DNA from: Dromiciops gliroides
Taxonomy: Eukaryota > Chordata > Mammalia > Microbiotheria > Microbiotheriidae
Reading direction: 5' to 3'
NCBI RefSeq assembly: GCF_019393635.1
Contig: NC_057862.1
Coordinates: forward strand, 241,341,941-241,405,940
DNA length: 64,000 nt
The notes below the pieces were generated by a model. It was not told the origin of the DNA and searched no databases. It saw nothing but the letters and a program-made list of their open reading frames with translations. Below, piece after piece: positions 54,267-64,000 of this stretch; position 1 is the stretch's first letter, and each line of letters begins with the position of its first letter. The translations under genes and the position numbers were made by a program.

Positions 54267-56260
54267 AAAGTAATAAACATTTTTCTTTATAGTTTTGGGA
54301 TCCAATTTTTATCCCTCTTTCCCTCCCTCCCCTTCCCCCTCCCTGAGGCAGCAAACAATCAGATATGGGTTATACATGTATGATTATATAAAAACATTAC
54401 CATATTTATTTTGTATAAGCAAACTTGATTAAAAGACAAAAATGAATGAAAATGAAAAATAGCATGCTTCAGTCTTTCTTTGGAGGTAGATAGTATGTTT
54501 CATTAATAGTCCTTTGGGATTGTCTTGGATCATTGTATTGTTGAGAATAGTCAAATTATTCACAGTTCTTCATCAAACAATATTGCTATCTCTGTGTACA
54601 ATGTTCTCTTGTTTCTGCTCACTTCACAATACATCATTTCATACATGTCTTTCCAGGCCTTTCTGAAGTCATCCTGCTTGTCATTTCTTATAGCACAATA
54701 ATATTCCATCACCATCATATACCACAGTTTGTTTAGCCATTCCCCAATTGGTGGGCAATCCTTTGATTTTCATTTCTTAGCCACAACAAAAAGAGCTGAT
54801 ATAAATCTTTTAGTACAAATAGGTCTTTTTCTCTTTTGGGGGGATGTCTTTGGGATATAAACCTAGCAGTGGTATTGCTCTCCAGAATGGTTGGATCTTT
54901 TCACAACTCTGCCACATTGGATTAACATCCCAGCTTTCCCACATCCCCTCCAACATCCAATATTTTCCATTTTTGTCATATTTGCCAGTCTGATAGGTAT
55001 GAGGTGATACCTCAGAGTTGTTTTAATTTGCATTTCTCTGATCAATAGTGATCTAGAGCATTTTTTCATATGATTACAGATAGCTTTGATTTCTTTGTCT
55101 GAAAACTCCCTGTTCATATCCTTTGACCATTTATCAATTGGGGAATGACTTGTATTTTTAGAAAATTGACTCGATTGTTCTCTATATGTTTGAGAACTGA
55201 GGCCTTTATCAGAGATATTTGTTTCAAAAATTCTTTCCCAGTTTTCTACTTCCCTTTAATCTTGGTAATTTCTGATATTTAGATGGAATAGCCACTCAAA
55301 CTTATTATAGTATATGGTGAAGATTGCTGGTCTAACTTCATTTTGTCAACACTTCCCAGTTTTTCCAGCAGTTCTTGTCAATTCTATGAATAATTTGTTG
55401 TAAAGTTGATCAAACAGGATTACTGAGTATAATTGTTTCTGATTTATGCATATCTGATGTTATAATGATGTACTTTTTACTGTTAAATCACTATCAAGTA
55501 GTTCTTAGAGATGTTTTGGAATGTAATTTGAATTCTATAGTGCTCCCCCATGGATATGAATAATTTCATATCTTTTGCCCTCTAGTGTATATTCCCTCTA
55601 TAAAATAACCAGTTGGTGGTCTAACTGGTAAAGCACTAAATATGTAAATTAACATAAGTAGTATTGTCATCTTTATGTTTCTATAGCTCAACCATAAGCC
55701 CTAATTATTCTTCTGATTTTGAACATTCAATCTTGATTCAGTATTTTGGGGTTTTTTTGTGTGTGTGAGGCAATTGGGGTTAAGTGACTTGCTCAGGGTC
55801 ACACAGCTAGTAAGTGTTAAGTGTCTGAGGCTGGATTTGAACTCAGGTACTCCTGACTCCAGGGCCAGTGCTCTATCCACTGTGCCACCTAGCTGCCCCT
55901 TGATTCAGTTTTTTTCTTTTTGTATCTGCATTTATATAAGCCTTCAGTGTATTTTGGTAGATTAGTTTCAGGTATTTTACACATTTTAAAAATAATTTAA
56001 AATGGAATTTCCACTTTATTTCCTTTTTTTTTTGTTATTTCTATTTAGAAATGCTGAAAAGATATTTTTTGTTGATTTTTGTATCATGCACTTTACTGAA
56101 GCTGCTGTTTCTATTAATTTCTTTGATGCTTCACTGGTGTTTTCTAAGTAAACTATCATTACCTAAAACAAGTATTCTTTTTTTGCAAATGTTTATGCCT
56201 TATTTTTTCCCCCTCTTGTATAACAGTCATTGCTATCATTTCTAGAAGAGGGACGGGGAC
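54267..56260 (-). mobile_element. old L1 LINE, 3' UTR to ORF2
   Basis: A 3' UTR with a pyrimidine tract (54312-54345), then ORF2 C-terminal parts: minus frame 54863-55117 reads REFSDKEIKAICNHMKKCSR and RYHLIPIRLANMTK. ORF2-like text runs on, with rising decay, to about 56260, split by a SINE at 55743. Confidence 0.75.
55743..55898 (-). mobile_element. short tRNA-derived SINE (Mar1/WSINE1 type)
   Basis: A T/GT tail complement, GTGAGGCAATTGGGGTTAAG, body, ending CACCTAGCTGCCC. TSD CTTGATTCAGT at 55732-55742 and 55899-55909. Confidence 0.95.
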
Positions 56261-56370
56261 CAGACCTATGCTTTCATTGGTATATGGATCTCTGAGATGA
56301 AGAAACTCCCAAAGCAGGTTGTCAACTTATGATCTAGGCAACTCTCTAAGATCATAAGTTGCCACATTTT

Positions 56371-56465
56371 CTTTCTCAATTATATATATGTATATATAAA
56401 AATTATTTTTCTCAATTATGTCATATAATATATAATAATTAATAATTATATATATAAATATAAAT
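56371..56465. repeat. AT-rich simple sequence
   Basis: ATATAT, TAATAATT and ATATAA units, imperfect. Confidence 0.8.
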
Positions 56466-56639
56466 TATCTGTATCCAACAAGTCATCCCTTGGAACAGAG
56501 AATAAAGGACGGAAAAAATCATTTTAGCAAAACCCAAGTATCATCCAACGCTGAAATTATGCATGTGACATTCCACACCTGGAGTACTCTACCTCCTTAA
56601 AGAAAAGAGGAAAATACATTTTCTGTTATCTCCTTCGGG

Positions 56640-57000
56640 GACATGCTTAGTTGTTATATTTCCAAAGTGTTCAACTTAATTTTTTCTTTCCATTATCACT
56701 GTTAGTTGTGTATACTGGCTTCTTGGTTCTGCCTATTTCATTCTGCATCAATTCATTAAAGTTTTGTCATGCTTCTCCAAATTCTTATTCACTTTCTTAT
56801 AGTGCTGTCTTCTTCAATTCATGGGCTTCTACTTTGTTTCCAATTTTTTGATACCATAAAAAGTACTGTTATTTTGGGAGTGTATTTCATCTTTCACTCT
56901 CACTTTGACATATTTGGGGCATATGCTTTTATAGTGAGATATCTCAGTGGAAGAGTCTGTGACATTTCAAATCAAGTTTTTTAAAAAAGCATAATTCCAA
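56640..57000 (-). mobile_element. old L1 LINE 3' remains
   Basis: TTGGTTCTGCCTATTTCATTC and CTTACTGC-like parts follow the decayed L1 3' UTR and ORF2 end seen elsewhere here. Frames are absent. Confidence 0.4.
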
Positions 57001-57002
57001 AT

Positions 57003-57730
57003 GTTTTAGTCAGTCAATAAGCATTTATTAAGGACCTACATTTATTAAGTGCCAGCTGGGTACCATGCTAAGCAATGGGGATACAAAAAGAGGAAAAAGG
57101 CAGTCCCTGCTCCCAAGGAGCTCACAGTCTAATAGGGGAGATAACAAGCAAATATATACAAACAAGCTATACACAGGATAAATAGTAATTAAGAGAGGGA
57201 AGGCACTGTTATTGAGGTGTTAGAAAAGGCTTTATATAAAAGATAGGCTTTTAGTTGGGCCTTAAAGGAAGCCAAGAGGCAGAGATGGAGAAGGGGTCTT
57301 CCAGGTATGATGAACAGCTAGAAAAAATGACTAAAACAAAGAAATAGTGACTTGTTCATGGAATAGATGGAATGGCACTGACTGAACAGTACTTTTCAGG
57401 GAGTAAGGTCTAAGAAGTCTGGAAAGGTAGGAGGCGGCTAAGTAGGCTATCAAGGGTTTTGAGTGCCAAACATTTTGTATTTGATTCTGGAGGTTGTGAA
57501 CCTGAGGGACTGGGAAGACAGTTTTGCCCCCTACAGTAATAGGGAAGGTAGGAGTGGGGGAAGGTTCAGAGGAAAAGAGAATGAATTTGGTTTTGGACAT
57601 GTTAAGTTTTTTAAGATGTCCACTAGACATCCAGTTTGAGATATCTGAAAGGCAGTTGGAAATGGGAAATTGAAGGTCAGCAGGGTTTGGGGCACAATAG
57701 GTAGATTTGAGAATGGTTAGCACAGAGATG
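57003..57730 (-). mobile_element. L2-type LINE, long 3' portion
   Basis: It begins with the L2 end in reverse complement (CAATAAGCATTTATTAAGG, GTGCCAGCTGGGTACCATGC, CAGTCCCTGCTCCCAAGGAG) and continues with AAGGCACTGTTATTG, GGCCTTAAAGGAAGCCAAGAG and GGAGTAAGGTCTAAGAAG, a repeat common in marsupial DNA. No frame is left. Confidence 0.6.
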
Positions 57731-57824
57731 GTTATTAATGAAAACTGATGAGATGTCTGTGTAGTAGTATATATATATATATTTGTTCTTTTGAAAATTG
57801 TTCATAATCCTTTGATCACAGCCA

Positions 57825-57985
57825 CTAGGTGATGTAGTGGCTAGAGCGCTGGACTTGAGTTGGCAACATCTGGGTTTCAAACCCTGATTTTGATATTTAC
57901 TAGCTGGGTGACCCTGGACAAGTCAACTTCTCAGCCCATTTCCTCACGAGAGGCTGTGAAGATGCTGTATTTGTGTATTTTTTTT
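57825..57985 (+). mobile_element. diverged tRNA-derived SINE head
   Basis: CCACTAGGTGATGTAGTGG, CTAGAGCGCTGGACTTGAG and TAGCTGGGTGACCCTGGAC follow the SINE head with many changes; older than the clean copies. Confidence 0.7.
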
Positions 57986-58054
57986 CAGAGTTAGTGTTCA
58001 AACCAATTAGACTATACGTGTGTGTGTGTGGGGGGGGAGGTAAACTTCAAAGAG

Positions 58055-58150
58055 CTATTTTTGTTGTTGTCATGTCTGACTCTTCGTGACCCTGTATGGG
58101 ATTTTCTTGGCAAAGATACTGAAGCTGTTTGCCATTTCCTTCCCCAGTTC
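58055..58150 (-). mobile_element. CORE-SINE middle part
   Basis: TCATGTCTGACTCTTCGTGA, TGGCAAAGATACTGAAGC and TTGCCATTTCCTTCCCCAG match the middle of the long SINE at 17625-17872. Confidence 0.75.
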
Positions 58151-58800
58151 AAAGAGCTATGTTTTCAGCTGTCTTTGGTTAGTTCTCAACATTATCTTGG
58201 CTTTCAGACTTTTATCAGATACTTAATGCAAAGAATGTTTTACATGAATAGTTACCCTGCAGCTAGATACATTTTGTTCATGCAAAAGCTCTTTAATTTG
58301 TGTCATTTAAATTATCTTGATCTTTTGGGGTTACTTTCTCTTAAGAACTCTTCCTGCTGTAGTTGTAAAAGGTAACAGGTTTCTCTACTAAGTTTCTGAT
58401 GTTACCTTTCATATTTAGGATGCACATTCATTTTGACAATTTTGTTATTTCTTCCATTCTTTGTGCAGATAAGGAAGAAGCTTGCTAGAAGACCCTGTCT
58501 TCTGCAAGATTGTCCTATGACTGGTAAACTCTCTAAGGAAGTTGGTTCCTGCCTAATTTTCTTGACAGTAAACAAAAAACTATTTTCAAGTGTTATCACA
58601 CCATAGTGTAGAATTTACCATAGCCCTACATTAGTTACTTCCATGAGAAATGCCTCCTATTACAATATTCTTAGCCCATGAGTAGCCAATTTAGATATTT
58701 CAAACTATAATATTCTCTCCCCACACCTCTTTTGTGCTTATTGTTTGGCATAAAGATCTATTTGTTTAATCTCTTATAAGACATATCATTATTACAGGAT
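58151..58800. other. no feature recognised
   Basis: AT-rich DNA. The 117-codon frame starting at 58022 overlaps SINE sequence and shows no motif. Confidence 0.35.
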
Positions 58801-58804
58801 GTAG

Positions 58805-58975
58805 TTTTAGACCTGCAAGGGACATGGAAAGCCACCTAGTCCAGTCCCCTTATTTTGCTGAGGAAGAAAATAAAACCTAGGAAGATTAAGTCAAAGTCAC
58901 ACAGGTGACAAGCATCAGAGAGCCAGAGTCTGAATCCAGGTCTTTGGGGTCAGTGTTCAAGGAAATGAGGCAATA
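58805..58975 (-). mobile_element. MIR-type CORE-SINE
   Basis: CCTAGTCCAGTCCCCTTATTT, GAGGAAGAAAATAAAACC, GTCAAAGTCACACAGGTGAC and TGAATCCAGGTCTT read as MIR in reverse complement. Confidence 0.65.
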
Positions 58976-61900
58976 GTATTTTTAGGTACAGCGTAATTAT
59001 TTTTTTCTATATTTCTTAGATGTTAAGGGGTGGGGAGATAAAGAAGGACCACGCAAAAAATGAAAAAAAAAATTTATTTCCTCAGTGTTTTATCCACTGT
59101 CAATACTGTCCTTTTGTTGCAACACATTTGCAAAACAAAAACAAAAAAACCTCAGCTTTTATTTTCCATTTAAAACAACTACAATATTTACAGGCGGTTT
59201 CCAGTAACACACACGCAGACACACTCACAGACACACGTGAGTACATATATCCCTATTTCCAATCAATATCCATATGCTGGTAGAGGCAATATATGCTTTT
59301 CTGAGCCCCGTATCAGAAAAAGTAAATCCATTATTTCACCCTCACACCTTCCTACTAGCTACTTTACATATTCCTCCTTCCATTTCCTCAAGTAAAGCTC
59401 ACAACATAAAGTAAATGTGTTCAATTTAAGGATGCAGTTTTTCTTACATGGTGAGTTTTTAAAAAGCAAAAGCAGATATTTAACCCCATTTCTATTTTTC
59501 CATTGTGAAATCAAGCTTTATATTCTGAAGGCTTGTGAAACTTAAGTATACTAAGCCCTGGAGGTCATTTGGAGCAGCCATCCTTATATCCATTTCTTTA
59601 TTTTGAAAACAGAACGAGTCCTGAACTGGGGGAACAACAATTAGCAGTTTATTCTCACCCCTGTGCTAAGTGACCTTCATTTCTTCCAGTTGGGCTCTAC
59701 CAAGTCAGAAGCCATTAAGTACAGAGCATAATAAAGATTACAACAGAATAGATATAACCCTATATAATAGGTATAAAAGCCTTGAAACAAAGTTGTCATA
59801 TAACACTGGTGTTATTAATCTGCTCTGGTTTCTCCCAATTTTTTAAAATCTTAATACAAATACAAAGTCTTTTATTATTTAGGAGATGTGGCATTCATTT
59901 CAAAACCAGAAGTTATTCGCCCTAGTTTAGGAAAAATATGTGGTCCATTTAAAAGTTCATTTAAGTATTATTGGGGAAATAGCTACATCATTCCAGACAA
60001 GTGACATTGTTGAAATGATTCACAATTTAGCTTAGCTTCAAGGCAAAGTTAACGATTACTATATACTATCTGCACAATTAGTTCCTTCCCATTTAGAGCT
60101 TTTAACTAAACATTTAACCAGTTTGAAATAAGAAAATTTGGAAGCATATCACTCAGACTTTTTTTGTGGGGGGGAGTAGTGGAAGGAACAAAACAATAAA
60201 TTGTTTTGGCTTTTTGTTCCTTGCGAAATGGAGATCTGAAATTTGGGCTAAGGAAACAATTTAAGACACTCTCTTCATTCAGTTATACTGAATACACAGG
60301 GTATCCGTCTTCCCAAACCCTGACCTTAACAAATATTTCCATGTAAGACTGAAAAGTAAAGTTACATGACCAATGACTTTTTAAAGTATGATACATATCT
60401 ATATATCTATAGAGATATATGATGCTATCATACATATCTGACTAAAAATATCTACATAATTATAATTCAAGTAAAAGCCATCAAAAATATTAAACAGATT
60501 TTTAGATCCAGTATGACAATGAATTACATCTATGACAAAAAGCACTAGTGGGACCCTGTCAAAACAACAATCAATAATTCCAGTAATTTTTTATGATCAT
60601 CTCACATGATGAAAGTAGGAATATGTCAAGCACTTCAATAGCATGAATATCTATACTTTAAAAATACCTAAATTTGTCCATATTCATGAAAGAATAACAT
60701 AAAAAAACACAAGAACAGTAACAATTGACAAGCAGAAACAATATCCATGGAAGAATAACTCAAATAACTCAAAGTAGTAAGCCATAAATCCTTCTGGTAG
60801 ACATTTTAAAGTTGGCTAATACAATAAGACATCTTTTCAGGAACTAGGTAAATCATACATAAAAACGGCTCAGGCTTTTAATTAATGATCCAATAAAGCA
60901 ATCTGTTAACCTACATTCCAAGGTGAAGGCAGAACTGATGCTCAGCTGACAAAGTGCCATCTATTAAGGTTAAGAGATGTGTGCCTCAATATTTAATGAG
61001 CCTTTAAAAAATTCATTAAAGTTGGATGTTGGAGAAACCAACCACTAAGCCAAAAACTCGAGAAGTATAAGGAAAGCATATCTGCTCAATAAGTTAGATT
61101 TTCTTGCAGAAACTATCAGTTTCATTGTTTGGCACATGGTCTACAGATACAGTTTTCTTTACCTCATTAAGGACAAGTACTAGTGGTACTTTAATAGTAC
61201 TACATTTTCTTGTATAACTCTTTTCCAATATAAGAAATGCAGTGAAGCTAGGTCATAACTTCCCTACTTTTGGTAAAAGGAAAGGGCTAAGTCTCATATT
61301 GATATGTCCCAATACTTTCCCCCTCTAAATCTTTAAAATTTACCAGTTTTTTGTTTTTTTTTAATACTTGGAAAAAGGATACGTGAACTAGATTTGGAAA
61401 GATTAACTTTCTTTAGTGAAAAGTAATCCAGGAAGGTCTTTATAAATAATATATTCAGAAAAAGAAGGGATCATACTGACTTAAGAACTTGTAAAAGAAC
61501 CAGTAGATTCATTCTTAGCCTTTCTGTTGGGGCTATTCTAGAAGAAAAACTTAACAAATCATAAACCATCCAATTTCCCACTTCTGATAGAAGGGAAGAT
61601 GAGAAAAGAGACACCAAAGATACACTTTCTGTGAATTGCAAAGGTTGACATAGAATATAAATTCCTGTACTTTCAAAATATGGGCCTCTAAAACTCACTC
61701 ATGTAAAAGAAATAATTGTGAGTTATTTAAATGTAAAAGCCACAAAATAGCTTCCTACAATTTTGGGATCTTATATGTTGAGATCAATGAAAAATGTTAA
61801 GAGGGCACACCAAATAGAAATACCTTTTTGAGGATTAAAAATAAGAAAAATAACTCAATTTTCCCCCTTTTATTACAGTGGAAAATTTATAAATGTTTTC

Positions 61901-62768
61901 TAAATTAGTTACCTGATATAAAAGAATATATCATAGCTATTGGTGGTGTCACTTGTACAAAATGGAAAAAATACCGATGAGGAACTAAACATTCAAGGTA
62001 TTCTGAGATTTTTTTGAATGAAAATGAGAGGGCTTTTATCATGTATAACTTTGCTTCACGTAAAGAGGTTTTTTAGGATCAACAATTCTTGTTTCTTGAT
62101 ACTAATGGATTATAGTCTAACAATATCTAACTCCTAGTGAAGAAAACCTATTTTTCTCTTGAAATAAAATCTTATTATATTGCACTTGAGACTTCTTTTG
62201 AAGTAAAGTTGCCATTATGATCTTATGATCAATTTAATATTTTTCTAGAAAAAAATTTACCCAGCTCCTGATTACACCACCCATGTAAAATTCTTTTATG
62301 AGAACAAATCAGAATACTCTTGTTAAATCTAGAAAGACTTCTCTTTCATTTATCCTTAAGCCTTATTCCTAATTCATCAATGAAGAGGGTCACATACATT
62401 TCAAAAAGAAGAGAATACATAAGTCCTATTAAAAGGGTTGTTTTTAAAAAGTTAAGACCTTATCCTCATAGTAAAAGGAACACTAAACTTTGATGGTGTA
62501 ACTTACTAATTAAAGCAAATTTATATATGTTATAATGTATGTATCAGGGAAATAATAAGCAGTTAATTCAGAAATGTCAGTCTATGCAAAAGTCTGATAA
62601 AAAAAAAAACAAACCTCAGCTTACACATTATTTCAATAGTACAGGTGATGTACCATTATAGAATCTTCAATTCTGAAAGAGGGGATTTTTAACAGTGTAC
62701 CAACTTAAGCAAAACCCAATATAAAGGGTATTTTAACTACATGCCATTTGGATCAAAAATAACTGAGT
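58976..62768. other. repeat-poor AT-rich block, possible 3' UTR on minus strand
   Basis: For 3.8 kb I see no SINE, LINE or LTR, whereas the preceding 59 kb are mostly repeats. No long frame exists on either strand. A minus-strand AATAAA at 59073-59078 could end a transcript entering from the right. It may equally be unique intergenic DNA. Short runs of CA (59207-59238) and AT (60400-60420) occur. Confidence 0.3.
59073..59078 (-). promoter_or_regulatory. possible polyadenylation signal AATAAA
   Basis: TTTATT on the plus strand. On the minus strand it is followed by a T run and then GTGGTCC, a plausible downstream element. AATAAA is frequent in AT-rich DNA, so support is weak. Confidence 0.2.
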
Positions 62769-62925
62769 AGAGGCAGCTAGGTGGTGCAGTGGATAAAGCC
62801 CTGGCCCTGGAGTCAGGAGTACCTGAGTTCAAATTCAGCCTCAGACACTTGACACTTATTAGCTGCGTGACCCTGGGCAAGTCACTTAACCCACTTTGCC
62901 CCACCCAAAAAAAAAATGGAAAAGA
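62769..62925 (+). mobile_element. short tRNA-derived SINE (Mar1/WSINE1 type)
   Basis: GAGGCAGCTAGGTGGTGCAG through CTTTGCCCCACCC and an A tail. It is the only SINE between 59 and 64 kb. Flanks share TGAGTA. Confidence 0.93.
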
Positions 62926-62935
62926 AAAGAAAGTG

Positions 62936-63495
62936 AGTAAAAGCAGATGGGTCTTTTATCAGAACAGCAATAATACCTTGTATTCTTTCATTTTTATCCC
63001 TGAAATAGTTACTCCAAGATTTTCTTTGTGAGGCATTTCAATGCCCTTGGGGAACAAATGTACCTCCTCCCAAGACAATTTAAACAGTCAGATCATATGG
63101 AGGTAGAAAGATGGCTGCTTCCAAATGATAAACCTATGTATGCAGTCTCCTTCACACAGTCTCACACTAAAAGGGGAACTCTGTTCATGGAGTTAGAAAA
63201 AAAGTATTAAGAGCTGCAAATGAAATCGAAGCTGCAACTCCCACCCAACCTAATGTAAGCTTGAGTTACGCATATCCCTGAATACACACATTAGAAAACC
63301 TAATAAAATCCAGGATATGTGACAACACATGAATTAAGTCAACTTCACAGTTATAAATATTCCAAATTACAGTTATACAGAATATATAATCATAGGAAAT
63401 AAAATTCAAGTAATAGAAAAAGAATGAAGAGAAAAGGAAAAGAAAAGGCAAAGTGATTAAGGGTGATTTGATAAGGGCTGCACCATCTGTGTAAT
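62936..63495. other. no feature recognised
   Basis: AT-rich unique DNA with short frames only. Confidence 0.4.
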
Positions 63496-64000
63496 TTTTT
63501 TTTAAGTTTTTTTTTTTAAACTTGGATAAACTATTGAATTGAGCTGAATGCCTTCAAGACATCCTTATGAGGCCCTCTAGCACTACAACCTCTTCACTCA
63601 GCTCTTTGAGATTTGTCCTCCCCTTGCAAAGTGAAAAGTGTTTTATCTTGGAAATTGATACCAACATAACTGGTGAGGAGCAGAATCTCTATGACTGCTG
63701 TAGAAAAACAGGATCTATCCTGCTGCACTGGGTGCTCATCCTTGATGTGGACACAATAATTGGCAGTAGTGTTCACATTACTGAATGCACCACGAAAAAT
63801 GGCTTTGGGAAACAATGCCAACATATAGATAGGTTCATCTCAAGATTTAGGATTCCATGTAAAGAAAACAACAAATGCACTGGTATGAAATCTAACATAC
63901 TGAACCAACCAAGAAAAAGGATGAGCAATGTAGCTCCTGCCATCTGTGATTATGTGGAAAGGGAGGGGAAAATCCCAGAGGCAATTTAAATAATGTTTTT
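63496..64000 (-). other. possible transcript end or processed pseudogene piece
   Basis: Two T runs at 63497-63519 could be the poly-A tail of a minus-strand insert or just a simple repeat. To their right the DNA is less AT-rich and open on both strands: plus 63567-63989 (140 codons) and minus 63594-63824 (76 codons, ALFPKAIFRGAFSNVNTTAN, ending GEDKSQRAE). On the minus strand the same frame is open again beyond one TGA near 63836. I do not recognise either product and see no splice-site or domain evidence. It reaches the window edge. Confidence 0.25.

Overview
The window looks like mammalian, specifically marsupial, intergenic DNA. It is AT-rich and packed with one short tRNA-derived SINE of the marsupial Mar1/WSINE1 type (box-A-like GGTGGCGCAGTGG, box-B-like GAGTTCAAATCC, A-rich tail), with L1 LINEs, an RTE LINE, L2/MIR fossils and class I (gamma-type) endogenous retrovirus (ERV) relics. 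Both opossums and Australian marsupials carry such families, so I cannot name the species. No intact host gene is visible.

Layout. 0-9.4 kb: an old minus-strand RTE LINE interrupted by a near full-length plus-strand L1 (528-6989, 14-bp target-site duplication, TSD), a SINE and a long LTR; its 5' part is inverted. 9.4-11.7 kb: unassigned repeats, L2-type pieces and a second RTE scrap that is a perfect 95-nt inverted copy of part of the first. 12-17.6 kb: remains of a plus-strand class I ERV with an LTR at 14676-15033, then pol/env-like traces. 17.6-31.4 kb: SINEs, a minus-strand L1 (19852-22065) holding a solo LTR and another L1 piece, a 5'-truncated plus L1 (27115-27667), and a minus L1 (29565-31435). 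31.4-38.6 kb: a broken minus-strand ERV (ERV-A) with gag-, nucleocapsid- and protease/RT-like parts, then an oppositely oriented fragment of a related ERV. 38.6-47.4 kb: old L1s with solo LTRs, and an L1 that has both ends but little ORF2. 47.45-51.33 kb: a second broken ERV (ERV-B) flanked by a 4-bp TSD. 51.3-59 kb: old L1, MIR and L2 fossils. 59-64 kb: a repeat-poor block that could be the 3' UTR of a minus-strand gene lying beyond the window, or simply unique intergenic DNA.

How it fits together. The order of events can be read from the nesting: L2/MIR and RTE are oldest, then old L1s, then the ERV family and its LTRs, then younger L1s and the short SINE, which sits in almost everything else and often has clean 8-16 bp TSDs. 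The most unusual points are three ERV relics that share one 3' internal tail yet carry different LTRs; a gag-like frame with a membrane-spanning segment before its capsid-like part; an L1 5' fragment without a poly-A tail but with a TSD; and the exact 95-nt inverted RTE duplication. All family names rest on reading the sequence, not on a database search.
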